The notes beneath the pieces are model-generated. The model had not been told where the DNA came from, did no database searches, and was given only the letters and a program-made list of their open reading frames with translations. 39,817 nt of DNA from CAZMBI01 sp964564675 (GTDB lineage Bacteria; Pseudomonadota; Alphaproteobacteria; Rickettsiales; UBA3002), in the NCBI GenBank assembly GCA_964564675.1, contig CAZMBI010000016.1:1-39817 (forward strand), written 5' to 3'. Made by a program: the position numbers and the translations under genes. Position 1 is the stretch's first letter, and every line of letters starts with the position of its first letter. Shown one piece after another: positions 1 through 8,292 of the stretch.

Positions 1-14
1 GGTCTTTGAGTTGG

Positions 15-77
15 TTAGGCATAAGCGGGCAGGGCCAGGTCGCGGGCGTGATCAAGGCGGGTAATCGGAATCTGCAT
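15..77 (-). pseudogene. dUTPase N-terminal remnant (dut-like)
   Basis: A 20-codon minus-strand frame beginning at ATG 75-77 reads MQIPITRLDHARDLALPAYA and then hits TAA. This resembles the extreme N-terminus of dUTP diphosphatases, whose first strand reads like 'IPVKRL...LPLPAYAT' and is followed by a Ser/Ala-Ala-Gly-Met/Leu-Asp-Leu motif. That continuation is not visible in any frame in bases 1-14. It lies head-to-head with rplY. It could be a decayed or frameshifted dut, or a chance match; only the short similarity and the divergent position support it. An upstream in-frame ATG at 114-116 would add 13 residues that do not look like dUTPase. Confidence 0.35.
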
Positions 78-116
78 GGCGGATCGTTCCTGCGCGCTGA
101 TTTTATATCTTGCCAT

Positions 117-145
117 TTGACTTTTGGCATGAAAGCCGCTAATCA
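117..145 (+). promoter_or_regulatory. Candidate sigma-70 promoter of rplY-pth
   Basis: TTGACT (117-122) and TAATCA (140-145) are separated by 17 bases, a good fit to housekeeping -35/-10 boxes. A transcript would start near 152 and carry the strong ribosome binding site AAGGAG at 168-173, eight bases before the rplY ATG. Not tested beyond consensus and spacing. Confidence 0.45.
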
Positions 146-181
146 GCCTTTCTTTAGCGGTATCGTCAAGGAGAAAAAAAC

Positions 182-871
182 ATGAAAGCGGCAGTAACAT
201 TTCAGGCCCAAACGCGCGAGGCTCTGGGCAAGGGCGCATCGCGGGCGTTGCGGCGTGCGGGCAAAGTCCCGGCCAACATCTATGGCATGGGTAAAGGCAA
301 TCTGAGCGTGGCCATCGAAGACAACGAGGTCTCCCGCGAATACTGGCATGGCGGATTTTTCAGCAAGATCATCGGGATCGACACCGGTGGCGAAAAGTTC
401 ATGGTATTGCCGAAGGATATCCAGATGCATCCAGTCAATGAAAAAATCCTGCACGTGGATTTTTTCCGGGTGGATGAAAAGTCGAGCATTGATGTGCAGG
501 TGCCGGTACACTTCCTGAATCAGGAAAAATGCCCGGGCATCAAGCGCGGCGGCACGCTGAATATCGTTCGCCACGAGCTAGAGTTGGCCTGTTCCGCTGG
601 GAAAATCCCGCCTTATATCGAAATTGACCTGGCCGCGTATGATATCGGTGATTCCATTCACATCAGTCAGGTGAGCCTGCCTGAAGGGGTGGAGTCGACC
701 ATTGCCGACCGCGACTTCACGATCGCCACCATCGCCGGCCGTAGCGCCGAGGAGGAAGAAGAGGAGCCCGTGGAAGTGGCAGCCGATGAAGTGCCGGCCG
801 AGCAGGACAAATCAGCTGAAGCCGAAGCAGGCGAGCAGGCCGAAGGCGACACTGACGAATCCAAGAGCTAA
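182..871 (+). CDS. rplY: 50S ribosomal protein L25/general stress protein Ctc
   Basis: This is the long (Ctc/TL5) form of L25, which binds 5S rRNA in the large ribosomal subunit. The L25 barrel occupies about residues 5-95, opening with a typical 'REALGKGASRALRRAGKVPA' segment and including a 'HVDF' strand near residue 92. A second beta-rich TL5 C-terminal domain follows (about 100-190). The last 40 residues form a very acidic Glu/Ala/Asp tail, common in alphaproteobacterial L25. At 229 aa the length is normal. The start is fixed by AAGGAG eight bases upstream. pth follows after three bases, the usual rplY-pth pair, so the two are almost certainly co-transcribed. Confidence 0.96.
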   Translation: MKAAVTFQAQTREALGKGASRALRRAGKVPANIYGMGKGNLSVAIEDNEVSREYWHGGFFSKIIGIDTGGEKFMVLPKDIQMHPVNEKILHVDFFRVDEKSSIDVQVPVHFLNQEKCPGIKRGGTLNIVRHELELACSAGKIPPYIEIDLAAYDIGDSIHISQVSLPEGVESTIADRDFTIATIAGRSAEEEEEEPVEVAADEVPAEQDKSAEAEAGEQAEGDTDESKS

Positions 872-874
872 GCG

Positions 875-1468
875 ATGCTGCAGGCGGTTGTCGGCTTGGG
901 CAACCCGGGGGCTGGCCACGCCCGCCAGCGTCATAATGTGGGCTTTATGGTGGCCGACGCAATCGCTGCCGACGGTCATGCGCCCGCCTGGAAAAAAGGC
1001 TTTTCCTCCGACATCACCGAAGTAAGACTGGCAGACCGCAAAATCTGGCTGCTTAAACCACTAACCTATATGAATCGCTCGGGCAGGGCGCTGGGTGCGT
1101 TCGCCCGCTATTACGACATCCCGCCCGAGGCGATACTCGTCATCCACGATGAGCTGGATCTGACGTTTGGTAAGGTGCGCATCAAGCGCGGCGGCGGCCA
1201 TGGTGGCCATAACGGCCTGCGCGATATCGATACACATATGGGCAAAGACTACTGGAGGCTACGTATCGGCATCGGCCATCCCGGTGATAAGGACCAGGTG
1301 ACCGCCTATGTGTTGCATGATTTCAGCAAAGACGAACGCGCTTTTATCGATTGCTTAAGCGATACCATCGCCTGTGAACTGCCGCGCCTGTTCACTGAGT
1401 CCCCGGAAAGCCTGATGAGTCGGGTCGCCTTTAAATGCCCGCCACCGGCGGATGCGGCGCCCGCCTGA
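875..1468 (+). CDS. pth: Peptidyl-tRNA hydrolase
   Basis: Pth cleaves the ester bond of peptidyl-tRNAs released from stalled ribosomes and recycles the tRNA in the cytoplasm. The 197-aa product begins with the signature 'VGLGNPG' and has the expected active-site residues: Asn10, catalytic His20 (in RQRHNVG), Asn67 (TYMNRSG), Asp92 (HDELDL) and Asn113 (GGHNGLRD). The glycine-rich 'KRGGGHGGHNGLR' stretch is the family's second signature. It starts three bases after the rplY stop. The C-terminal Pro/Ala tail is not conserved. Nothing suggests damage. Confidence 0.97.
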   Translation: MLQAVVGLGNPGAGHARQRHNVGFMVADAIAADGHAPAWKKGFSSDITEVRLADRKIWLLKPLTYMNRSGRALGAFARYYDIPPEAILVIHDELDLTFGKVRIKRGGGHGGHNGLRDIDTHMGKDYWRLRIGIGHPGDKDQVTAYVLHDFSKDERAFIDCLSDTIACELPRLFTESPESLMSRVAFKCPPPADAAPA

Positions 1469-1541
1469 TGATGACGCGGCTTGTTCTTGAAGTCCGTTTG
1501 CATTATAATGCGCAGAAATAAATAATAAAGGTATTCGCGCT

Positions 1542-2465
1542 ATGAAACGGACAGTGATTGGGGTGGCCGCAACGGCACTCCTGGTTGGGGGCTGTACGCA
1601 ACCGGCCATACAGAATGTGGTACACAAAGGCGAACGGTTTTACGGCCGCGACGGCACGGTGACCGCCGAGCTGGAAAAACCGTTATATTCCGATCGCAAT
1701 CGGGCTGATCAACCATCTGAGATTGCTGGTAAATACCGTTCTGAAACCCATCAATACAGCGTCGCCGCACAGGTGCCGGAAATTGAAGCCGACACGCTGC
1801 CCGCGCCCCAGCCGGTGCAGGTGAGCGAGCCCAGCGCGCCCGTCGGCGGGCCGATGGAAACGGCGGCGCAGCCAGCACCCCGGCAGGACGACCAGCAGGA
1901 CGAGCCGCAACCGCTGGCCGCGTTGCCGATGACCCTGCCCGAGCCGGGGACGACGGCAGCAGGCGATCCGCAAGCGCGTGTTTCAACCGGCAGCGCGTCG
2001 GAGGATACGATTCGCGGGGCCGGGCAGGCGGTTAAACAGCCCCCGAGACTGGAGCCTCTGAATGAGCGGCACAGCAATTTTATCTGGCCGGTGGAAGGCA
2101 ACGTGGTCTCGCGCTTTGGCCCCAAACAAAGCGGCCTGGTCAATGACGGGATCAATATCGCCGCGCCCGAGGGCGAGCCGATCTGGGCGGCGGCTAAAGG
2201 CGAAGTGGTCTATGCCGGCAATGAGCTGAAAGGCTATGGCAACATGTTGATTATTCGCCATGCCAACGGCTGGATGACGGCGTATGCTCATACCAGCGAT
2301 ACCCTGGTCGACAAAGGGGATCGGGTGGAGCAAGGTGATTTGATCGGCTATGTCGGCAAAACCGGCAGCGTAACCGAGGCCCAGCTGCATTTCGGCGTGC
2401 GCAGCGCCGACGGCCCGATTGATCCGGAAACCCTGTTGCCGCGCCGGGTCGCCTCGGCGGATTAA
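1542..2465 (+). CDS. LytM/M23-domain lipoprotein, probably non-catalytic
   Basis: A 307-aa envelope protein. Residues 1-18 are a lipoprotein signal peptide ending in the lipobox V-G-G-Cys18. Residues 40-165 are Pro/Gln/Ala-rich and probably disordered; I see no LysM motif. The M23/LytM domain lies at about 175-300, from 'FIWPVEGNVVSRFG' to 'AQLHFGVR'. Catalytic M23 enzymes carry H-x3-D and H-x-H zinc ligands. Here the first motif reads NDGINI (Asn for both His and Asp, near residue 200) and the last reads QLH (near 283), so zinc peptidase activity is unlikely. NlpD and EnvC are similarly degenerate and activate cell-wall amidases; that role is inferred. Confidence 0.85.
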   Translation: MKRTVIGVAATALLVGGCTQPAIQNVVHKGERFYGRDGTVTAELEKPLYSDRNRADQPSEIAGKYRSETHQYSVAAQVPEIEADTLPAPQPVQVSEPSAPVGGPMETAAQPAPRQDDQQDEPQPLAALPMTLPEPGTTAAGDPQARVSTGSASEDTIRGAGQAVKQPPRLEPLNERHSNFIWPVEGNVVSRFGPKQSGLVNDGINIAAPEGEPIWAAAKGEVVYAGNELKGYGNMLIIRHANGWMTAYAHTSDTLVDKGDRVEQGDLIGYVGKTGSVTEAQLHFGVRSADGPIDPETLLPRRVASAD

Positions 2466-2500
2466 TCGCCGCCGATATGCCCTGCCGTTGCACAGGTTCC

Positions 2501-2529
2501 TTTACGGACATAAGCGGATTATATATACC
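2501..2529 (+). promoter_or_regulatory. Candidate promoter of phrB, possibly leaderless
   Basis: TTTACG (2501-2506) and TATACC (2524-2529) are 17 bases apart within an AT-rich tract in a GC-rich region. Initiation 7-8 bases past the -10 box would fall on the phrB ATG at 2537, and no Shine-Dalgarno sequence precedes that ATG. Confidence 0.35.
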
Positions 2530-2536
2530 TCTTTTT

Positions 2537-3970
2537 ATGAGCACCCTACCGCGTTCCCTCGTCTGGCTGCGGCGTGACTTGCGTCTGCATGATCATGCCG
2601 CGCTGCATGAGGCACTGCAAAGCGAGGGCGTCATTCAGCCGGTCTTCATCTTTGACCGCGATATCCTGGCGCGTTTCAGCAACCCGCGCGATAAGCGCCT
2701 CAGTTTTCTGGCGCAGACCCTCGTGCAGCTGCACCAACAGCTGCAACGGCACGGTGGCGGCCTGTTGATTGCTTATGGCCGCGCCGAGGCGCTGATCCCT
2801 GAGCTGGCCGGCCGCCTGGGCGCCTATCAGCTGGTCTGCGAAGCCGATTACGAACCCGCCACCCGCGCGCGCGATGATGCGGTCCGCCGCGCCTTGCCGG
2901 AGCATACCCGCATGGTGCAGGTGGTGGATCATGTGATTTGCCCGCCGGAAAAAGTCATCAAAGACGACGGCGAACCGTATAAAGTCTTCACGCCCTATGC
3001 CAAACGCTGGCGGCAGGCGTGTAATCAATACAGTTTTGCCGAAAGACCGGTGGCGCTGGCTGAGCGGCTGATATCGCCGCCTGCCGTTGCGCTGGCGTCG
3101 GAGGGTGTGATGCTCAACCCCGATGACGGCGCGGCGGCGATGCTTGAGGCAATGGGCTATGAAGCGGTGGATACTGACCCGTGGCAGGTGGATGACGCGG
3201 CGGACCGCCTGCGGACGTTTACCAGGGCGCGGCTGGATGCGTATCACAACTGCCGCGACATGCTCGCCGAGGACGGTACCAGCCGGCTGTCGCCTTATCT
3301 GCGGTTTGGGCTGATTTCGGTGCGTGAATGCGCGCGGACCGCCGGCGCGCAGGCAAGCAAGGGCAGCGACGCCTGGCTGAATGAGCTGATCTGGCGGGAT
3401 TTTTATACGATGATTCTGTATCACTTCCCGGACAGCGTTCAGCAGGAGTTTCAGGCACAATATCGCGGCCTGCCGTGGCAACAGGATGAGGCGGCTTTCG
3501 CGCGCTGGCAGGAAGGCCGCACCGGCTTTCCGATTATCGATGCGGCGATGCGCCAACTGCGCGAGATCGGCTGGATGCATAACCGCGCGCGTATGATCGT
3601 CGCCAGTTTTCTGACCAAGGACTTGCAACTCGACTGGCGGCTGGGGGAGGAGCATTTCGCGCAGTATCTGATGGATTACGAGCTGTCCTCCAATGTCGGC
3701 GGCTGGCAGTGGGCGGCGTCCACCGGCACAGACGCCCAGCCATATTTCCGTATATTCAACCCGTTCCGGCAAAGCGAGCGGTTTGACCCGCAAGGCGAGT
3801 ATATCCGCCGCTATGTGCCGGAATTGCAGGCGCTGTCCGCCGGGCAGATTCATGCGCCGCACGCCGCCAAAGACCTGTTCAATAAGCCCGATTACCCCGA
3901 ACCGATGGTCGATCACGCGCGGGCCAAAGACCAGGCGCTGGCCCTGTTCAAGTCACAGAAAGCCTCATGA
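2537..3970 (+). CDS. phrB: Deoxyribodipyrimidine photolyase (CPD class I)
   Basis: Light-driven repair of cyclobutane pyrimidine dimers. The 477-aa product starts at the ATG giving STLPRSLVWLRRDLRLHDH, the canonical beginning of the antenna-chromophore domain; the frame is open upstream to 2477 but those 20 codons do not match the family. The C-terminal FAD-binding domain contains 'LNELIWRDFY', 'TGFPIIDAAMRQL', 'GWMHNRARMIVASFLTKDL' and 'SNVGGWQWAASTGTDAQPY', all strong photolyase signatures that include the Trp-rich electron-transfer region. Length is typical of class I enzymes. No ribosome binding site is visible. The TGA stop overlaps the next gene's ATG by four bases, implying translational coupling. 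Confidence 0.96.
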   Translation: MSTLPRSLVWLRRDLRLHDHAALHEALQSEGVIQPVFIFDRDILARFSNPRDKRLSFLAQTLVQLHQQLQRHGGGLLIAYGRAEALIPELAGRLGAYQLVCEADYEPATRARDDAVRRALPEHTRMVQVVDHVICPPEKVIKDDGEPYKVFTPYAKRWRQACNQYSFAERPVALAERLISPPAVALASEGVMLNPDDGAAAMLEAMGYEAVDTDPWQVDDAADRLRTFTRARLDAYHNCRDMLAEDGTSRLSPYLRFGLISVRECARTAGAQASKGSDAWLNELIWRDFYTMILYHFPDSVQQEFQAQYRGLPWQQDEAAFARWQEGRTGFPIIDAAMRQLREIGWMHNRARMIVASFLTKDLQLDWRLGEEHFAQYLMDYELSSNVGGWQWAASTGTDAQPYFRIFNPFRQSERFDPQGEYIRRYVPELQALSAGQIHAPHAAKDLFNKPDYPEPMVDHARAKDQALALFKSQKAS

Positions 3971-4872
3971 AACGCCTGTTCTCCTATGCCAAATACCCGA
4001 TTGCACTGGCAATTTTATATGTCGTGCTGCAGGCGGCGGATGCCCAGCGTATCTGGGGGCATATGCGCGAGATGCCGGTATGGGCGCTGACCGCCTCTTT
4101 TGCCGCATTCAGCATCGCCCAGTATATCGCCGTGCTGCGTATGAACGCGTATTATGCCCATATCGGGCGGCCGCTGGATTTCCTGTATTCGCTCAAGCTG
4201 CATTATGTGGCGCTGTTTTATAATATTATCCTGCCCGGCGGTATCGGCGGCGACGGCTATAAGGTCTATTTACTCAAGCGCCGGGCCGGGTATCCCGCCA
4301 AAGAAGGCATCCGCATCCAGCTGTTAACCCGCACCAACGGCCTGTTGATCCTGATGCTTTCCCTTATGCTGCTGTTGCCGTTTTTGCCGTCGCCTTTCCC
4401 GTTATGGGCGGTGGTGCTGGCCGCCTTAGGCCTGGCCGCGCTCGGCACAGTGGCCTATTTCTGGCTGATTCCTCTATTGCTCAGGGGCAGCCGCGCCATG
4501 GAGTGGCGGGCGTTGCCGTATTCCTGCGGGGTACAGGGGTTCAATCTGCTGTCTATGGTATTGCTGTGGGCCGGTTTGAGCCATAGCGGCGCACACCTGG
4601 CCGATTACATGTTTTTATTTCAGGCGGCAGCGGTGGCCGGGATGATCCCGGTGACCATCGGCGGGCTGGGGATTCGCGAGTTCACGTTCTTTTACGGCGC
4701 GGAATGGATTAACCGTTTCAGCACCACAACGCTGGATCCTGAAATGGGCATTGTGATTTCGCTGCTGGTATTCGCGGTGACGGCGGCCAGCGCCCTGATC
4801 GGCCTGATCTGGCTGGGACGCATCCGCACGCTTAGCCCTTGCGCCACATTGCCAGACGTGATTAAACCGTAA
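3967..4872 (+). CDS. UPF0104 / lysylphosphatidylglycerol synthase-type membrane protein
   Basis: A 301-aa polytopic inner-membrane protein with about seven or eight hydrophobic segments. It has two hallmarks of the UPF0104 (AglD/MprF flippase-like) family: a glycine-rich loop 'PGGIGGDGYKVYLLKR' near residues 88-103 and a C-terminal 'PVTIGGLGIREF' motif near 235. Family members resemble the transmembrane half of lysyl-PG synthases and are thought to move or modify lipids; the substrate here is unknown, and no catalytic lysyl-transferase domain is present. It overlaps the photolyase stop by four bases (ATGA) and is probably co-transcribed with it, though no functional link is evident. Confidence 0.85.
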   Translation: MKRLFSYAKYPIALAILYVVLQAADAQRIWGHMREMPVWALTASFAAFSIAQYIAVLRMNAYYAHIGRPLDFLYSLKLHYVALFYNIILPGGIGGDGYKVYLLKRRAGYPAKEGIRIQLLTRTNGLLILMLSLMLLLPFLPSPFPLWAVVLAALGLAALGTVAYFWLIPLLLRGSRAMEWRALPYSCGVQGFNLLSMVLLWAGLSHSGAHLADYMFLFQAAAVAGMIPVTIGGLGIREFTFFYGAEWINRFSTTTLDPEMGIVISLLVFAVTAASALIGLIWLGRIRTLSPCATLPDVIKP

Positions 4873-4894
4873 AGGATAAACATGGGAGGATCAT

Positions 4895-5467
4895 ATGGCC
4901 GCACTGGAAACACCGGAAGTTGAAATCGGCGCCAAAGCCCCGGATTTTGCGCTGCCCGGCACCGACGGGCAGACCCATCGCCTGGCCGATGCCGCCGGAT
5001 CTAACGGATTGCTCGTGATTTTCATGTGTAATCACTGCCCGTATGTACAAAAACAGCTCGACCGCATCATTGAAACCGCTAAAGCGCTGCAGGCCATGGA
5101 TATTGGCGTGGTGGCGATCAGCGCCAATGATGCCGAGCATTACCCAGAAGATTCATTCGACAACATGCGGAAACTGGCGCGCGATAAGTCCTTTCCGTTT
5201 CCGTACCTGCATGATGAAAGCCAGGAGGTGGCGAAAGCCTACGGCGCGGTATGCACCCCCGATTTCTTCGGCTATAATGCCAACCTGGAGTTGCAATACC
5301 GCGGCCGGCTGGATACTTCGTGGATGGATATGGTGGAAGATGGCCGGCGTGAGTTGCTAGAGGCGATGCGCCAGATCGCCGAGAGCGGGCAGGGCCCGCA
5401 GCAGCAAAACCCCAGTGTCGGCTGTTCCATCAAATGGAAGGACGGTGCAGATCGCGCCGCGTCCTAA
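4895..5467 (+). CDS. Thioredoxin-fold redoxin family protein (AhpC/TSA-like)
   Basis: A 190-aa cytoplasmic protein (no signal peptide). It begins with the peroxiredoxin-like 'GAKAPDFALPGTDG' strand and carries a CxxC centre, Cys45-Asn-His-Cys48, in 'MCNHCPYVQ', the hallmark of the thioredoxin-family group often annotated as redoxin. Later segments 'VVAISANDAEHYPEDSF' and 'FPYLHDESQEVAKAYGAVCTPDFF' contain the cis-Pro region of the fold. Probably a thiol oxidoreductase; substrate unknown. The SD GGGAGG lies ahead of ATG 4895, and the gene follows the membrane-protein gene by 22 bases, so it may end that operon. Confidence 0.88.
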   Translation: MAALETPEVEIGAKAPDFALPGTDGQTHRLADAAGSNGLLVIFMCNHCPYVQKQLDRIIETAKALQAMDIGVVAISANDAEHYPEDSFDNMRKLARDKSFPFPYLHDESQEVAKAYGAVCTPDFFGYNANLELQYRGRLDTSWMDMVEDGRRELLEAMRQIAESGQGPQQQNPSVGCSIKWKDGADRAAS

Positions 5468-5505
5468 GGCAGGCGCGGCCGCGCCTCACCGCATGTCGTG
5501 GGGGC

Positions 5506-5533
5506 TTGACAGGCCCCGGAATTTCGCTATGGT
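5506..5533 (+). promoter_or_regulatory. Promoter of rpmG
   Basis: A perfect -35 TTGACA (5506-5511) is followed after 16 bases by TATGGT (5528-5533), within a CTTGAC...GCTATGG context typical of alphaproteobacterial ribosomal-protein promoters. The predicted start is near 5540, leaving a short leader with AAGGAA ahead of the ATG at 5567. Confidence 0.6.
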
Positions 5534-5566
5534 GCGCCATCTGGCGTAACGCAAGGAATAAGACTT

Positions 5567-5734
5567 ATGGCTAAAAAGAATACCATATTGGTAAAACTGC
5601 AAAGCACGGCGGACACCGGCTTTTTCTACGTGAAAAAGCGTAATCCGCGCAAGCAGACCGAAAAACTTAAATTCCGCAAGTTCGACCCGGTCGCGCGCAA
5701 GCACGTGGAGTTTGTTGAAACCAAACTGAAGTAA
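5567..5734 (+). CDS. rpmG: 50S ribosomal protein L33
   Basis: A 55-codon gene encoding MAKKNTILVKLQSTADTG followed by a basic stretch (FYVKKRNPRKQTEKL) and ending HVEFVETKLK. This is the zinc-free (C-) form of L33, without the paired CxxC motifs of the zinc-binding version. Length and terminal sequence match alphaproteobacterial L33. It has its own strong promoter and stands alone between the redoxin gene and the yajC-secD operon. L33 sits near the E site of the large subunit. Confidence 0.97.
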   Translation: MAKKNTILVKLQSTADTGFFYVKKRNPRKQTEKLKFRKFDPVARKHVEFVETKLK

Positions 5735-5797
5735 CAACCCCAACCCGCCGCCTTGCGCTGCGACCTGCCGGCGTGAAAGCGGATGAAAGAGGTGCCC

Positions 5798-6265
5798 ATG
5801 CGTTCAGACTGGCTAATTTCCGCTGCTTATGCTCAGGATGCTGCGGCTGCCCAACCCTCGGCGCTGTCCAGCTTTATTCCGCTAATCCTGATTTTTGTGG
5901 TGTTTTATTTTCTGATCATCCGCCCGCAACAGAAAAAATATAAACAACACCAGGAAATGATTAATTCCGTCAAACGCGGTGACGATATTGTGACCGGTGG
6001 CGGGATTATTGGCAAGGTCACGCGGGTGGAAGAAGGCGGTAAAGTCAAGGTGCAAATCACCGACGGTGTGGAAGTGCGGATCGAGCAGTCCACCATCGCC
6101 AATGTGCTCAGCAAGCCGGGCGCTGACGATAAAGACCAGGATAAAGACAAAAGGAATAAGAAAAAAGACAAAGAAGGCAAGCAGGCTCAGGCCGATGACG
6201 CCGACGAGCAACCTACCGATGACAAATCCGAAAAAAAGCCTAAAGCGGCCAACGACAATACGTAA
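5798..6265 (+). CDS. yajC: Sec translocase accessory subunit YajC
   Basis: YajC associates with SecDF in the inner membrane. The 155-aa product has a short N-terminus, one transmembrane segment (about residues 22-40, 'FIPLILIFVVFYFLIIRPQ') and the characteristic 'RPQQKKYKQHQEMI' and 'KRGDDIVTGGGIIGKV' motifs. The last 45 residues are a Lys/Asp/Glu-rich tail, longer than in E. coli YajC (110 aa). The ATG at 5798 is preferred over the in-frame ATG at 5783 because AGAGGTG precedes it and the sequence after it fits the family. It leads the operon with secD and the Mth938-like gene. Confidence 0.95.
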   Translation: MRSDWLISAAYAQDAAAAQPSALSSFIPLILIFVVFYFLIIRPQQKKYKQHQEMINSVKRGDDIVTGGGIIGKVTRVEEGGKVKVQITDGVEVRIEQSTIANVLSKPGADDKDQDKDKRNKKKDKEGKQAQADDADEQPTDDKSEKKPKAANDNT

Positions 6266-6314
6266 TACCCTGTCGATGATGAGCTGCGCCGGCACGAGGC
6301 CAAGGTGAAATGAT

Positions 6315-7904
6315 ATGCTGGATTTTCCGCGCTGGAAAGTGCTGTTCATTCTGGCGGCCTGCCTGTTTTTTATTCTCGCGGCGCTGCCCAATCTGTTTTC
6401 CGAAGACGCATTGCAGGATTACCCCGCGTTTCTGCCCAGCGAGCAGGTCAATCTCGGGCTCGATTTGCGCGGCGGTTCGCATCTGCTGCTAAAAATAGAT
6501 TTTAAGACCTATTTGCGCGAACAGCTCGATAATCTGCGCGACGAGGTGCGCTCCGCTCTGCGTGAGGAGCAGATCGGCTATACCAGGCTGGCCATTACGG
6601 AAGACGCGGTTGAAGTCGCCATCCGTCCGGAAACGCTGCCCGAGGGCCCGCGGGTTGATGCGTTGCTCGGCGATATCACCCCGATGCTTGATATCGAACA
6701 GGGCCCGGCGGATCAGTACCGCGTGGGGTACAGCGCCAACGCGCTGGTTGAAATGCGGCAGAAGCTGCTCGAACAGTCGATTACCATCATTGACCGGCGG
6801 ATTAATGAAACCGGGACCAAGGAGCCGACCATTCAGCGCCAGAGCGATGATCGCATTTTGGTGCAGGTGCCGGGGGTAGAAGACCCGCAGCAACTCAAAA
6901 GCATTCTGGGCACCACCGCCAAGATGACCTTTCACCTGGTCAATGAAAACGTCACGCAGGAGCAAATCCGTAAGGGCATCGTGCCGCCGGGCACGCGTAT
7001 CCTGCCGGCCGATGACAGCGAGGAACGTCTGCCCGACGGGTCGCAAGCGCGCTACGCGATTTATAGCAAGGTGGCCTTAAGCGGCGATCTGCTGACCGCC
7101 GCCAACGCCACCTACAGCCAGGGCCAGCCGGTGGTGGAGTTCACTTTCAATGCTGTAGGCGGGCGTAAGTTCGGCGAAATCACCCAGGAAAATATCGGTC
7201 GCCGCTTCGCCGTAGTGCTGGATGAAAAGGTCATTACCGCGCCGGTCATCCGCTCAGCCATTCTTGGCGGGCGCGGAATTATTGAGGGTAATTTTACGGT
7301 GGATTCGGCTAACGAGCTGGCGCTGCTGCTGCGCGCCGGGGCATTACCGGCGCCGCTGGATATTATTGAGGAGCGTTCGGTCGGCCCGAGTCTGGGGGCG
7401 GATTCCATCGCCGCCGGCAAGCGCGCGGTCATCGTCGGGCTGGTGGGGGTGATGCTGTTTATGCTCGCGTATTACGGCCTGTTCGGAGCGTTTTCAGTGG
7501 TGGCGCTGATTGCCAATATCATCATTATCCTGGGCGTATTGTCCTTATTGCAGGCGACGCTGACCCTGCCAGGCATTGCCGGTATTGTGCTCACCATGGG
7601 CATGGCGGTGGACGCCAATACGCTGATCTTTGAGCGCATCCGCGAGGAGGCGCGGCTGGGCAAATCGCCGCGCGCGGCAATCGATCAGGGCTTCCGCAGC
7701 GCCTTTGGCACCATTCTAGACTCCAATATTACCACGCTGATCGCCGCCTTCCTGCTGTTTTACTTCGGCTCGGGCACAGTGAAGGGGTTTGCCGTGACCT
7801 TGACGATCGGCATTCTCTCCTCCATGTTTACCGCAATATTATTAACGCGCCTGCTGGTGGCCAGCTGGTTCCGCGCCCGCCGGCCCAAAGCGGTGCCGCT
7901 TTAA
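6315..7904 (+). CDS. secD: Protein translocase subunit SecD
   Basis: A 529-aa inner-membrane protein that uses the proton gradient to help complete preprotein export. An N-terminal transmembrane helix (about 8-26) precedes the 'NLGLDLRGGSHLLL' motif at 47-60 and a long periplasmic P1 region. A C-terminal bundle of five helices contains the 'GIVLTMGMAVDANTLIFERI' signature near residue 420. The protein ends shortly after the last helix (RARRPKAVPL), so it is SecD alone and not a SecD-SecF fusion. The next gene starts 20 bases downstream and is not secF, which normally occupies this position. Confidence 0.97.
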   Translation: MLDFPRWKVLFILAACLFFILAALPNLFSEDALQDYPAFLPSEQVNLGLDLRGGSHLLLKIDFKTYLREQLDNLRDEVRSALREEQIGYTRLAITEDAVEVAIRPETLPEGPRVDALLGDITPMLDIEQGPADQYRVGYSANALVEMRQKLLEQSITIIDRRINETGTKEPTIQRQSDDRILVQVPGVEDPQQLKSILGTTAKMTFHLVNENVTQEQIRKGIVPPGTRILPADDSEERLPDGSQARYAIYSKVALSGDLLTAANATYSQGQPVVEFTFNAVGGRKFGEITQENIGRRFAVVLDEKVITAPVIRSAILGGRGIIEGNFTVDSANELALLLRAGALPAPLDIIEERSVGPSLGADSIAAGKRAVIVGLVGVMLFMLAYYGLFGAFSVVALIANIIIILGVLSLLQATLTLPGIAGIVLTMGMAVDANTLIFERIREEARLGKSPRAAIDQGFRSAFGTILDSNITTLIAAFLLFYFGSGTVKGFAVTLTIGILSSMFTAILLTRLLVASWFRARRPKAVPL

Positions 7905-7924
7905 CCATAACCACGCGGTGAGCC

Positions 7925-8290
7925 ATGGATTTTTCGGCCAAGCTTAATCAGTCAGAAGCGCTTATCAGCGCCTATGGAGATGCCGGATTTACCATCGGCG
8001 GGCAGCGCTATGAGGGCAGTGTCTTATTGCTGCCCGATCAGATAATCGCCTGGGACGGTGGCCCGCTTGAGCAAAGCCCGCTTGAGGCGATGAAACCCTA
8101 TGGCGCGGCGATCGAACTGCTGATCATCGGCTGCGGAGAAGCCACCGAGCTGATTCCCTCGGCGGTGCGCCAGTCCTTTAAAGCGCAGGGCATCGCCATC
8201 GAGGCGATGGATACCGGTGCCGCCTGTCGCACCTATAATATTTTGCTTTCCGAATCGCGCCATGTCGCTGCCGCGCTGGTGGCGGTTTAG
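7925..8290 (+). CDS. Mth938-like domain protein
   Basis: A 121-aa protein of the Mth938-like (DUF498) fold, related to the human complex I assembly factor NDUFAF3. Visible family features include 'YEGSVLLLPDQIIAWDGG', 'ELLIIGCGE' and the closing 'GIAIEAMDTGAACRTYNIL' segment. In many alphaproteobacteria this gene follows secD-secF; here it follows secD directly by 20 bases, so it belongs to the same transcript. Molecular function in bacteria is unclear. The stop is TAG. Confidence 0.88.
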   Translation: MDFSAKLNQSEALISAYGDAGFTIGGQRYEGSVLLLPDQIIAWDGGPLEQSPLEAMKPYGAAIELLIIGCGEATELIPSAVRQSFKAQGIAIEAMDTGAACRTYNILLSESRHVAAALVAV

Positions 8291-8292
8291 CC

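Noticed and set aside
2546..3916. 456-codon open frame antisense to phrB
   Set aside because: Exact mirror of a convincing photolyase; long antisense frames are common in GC-rich genes, and the product matches no family.
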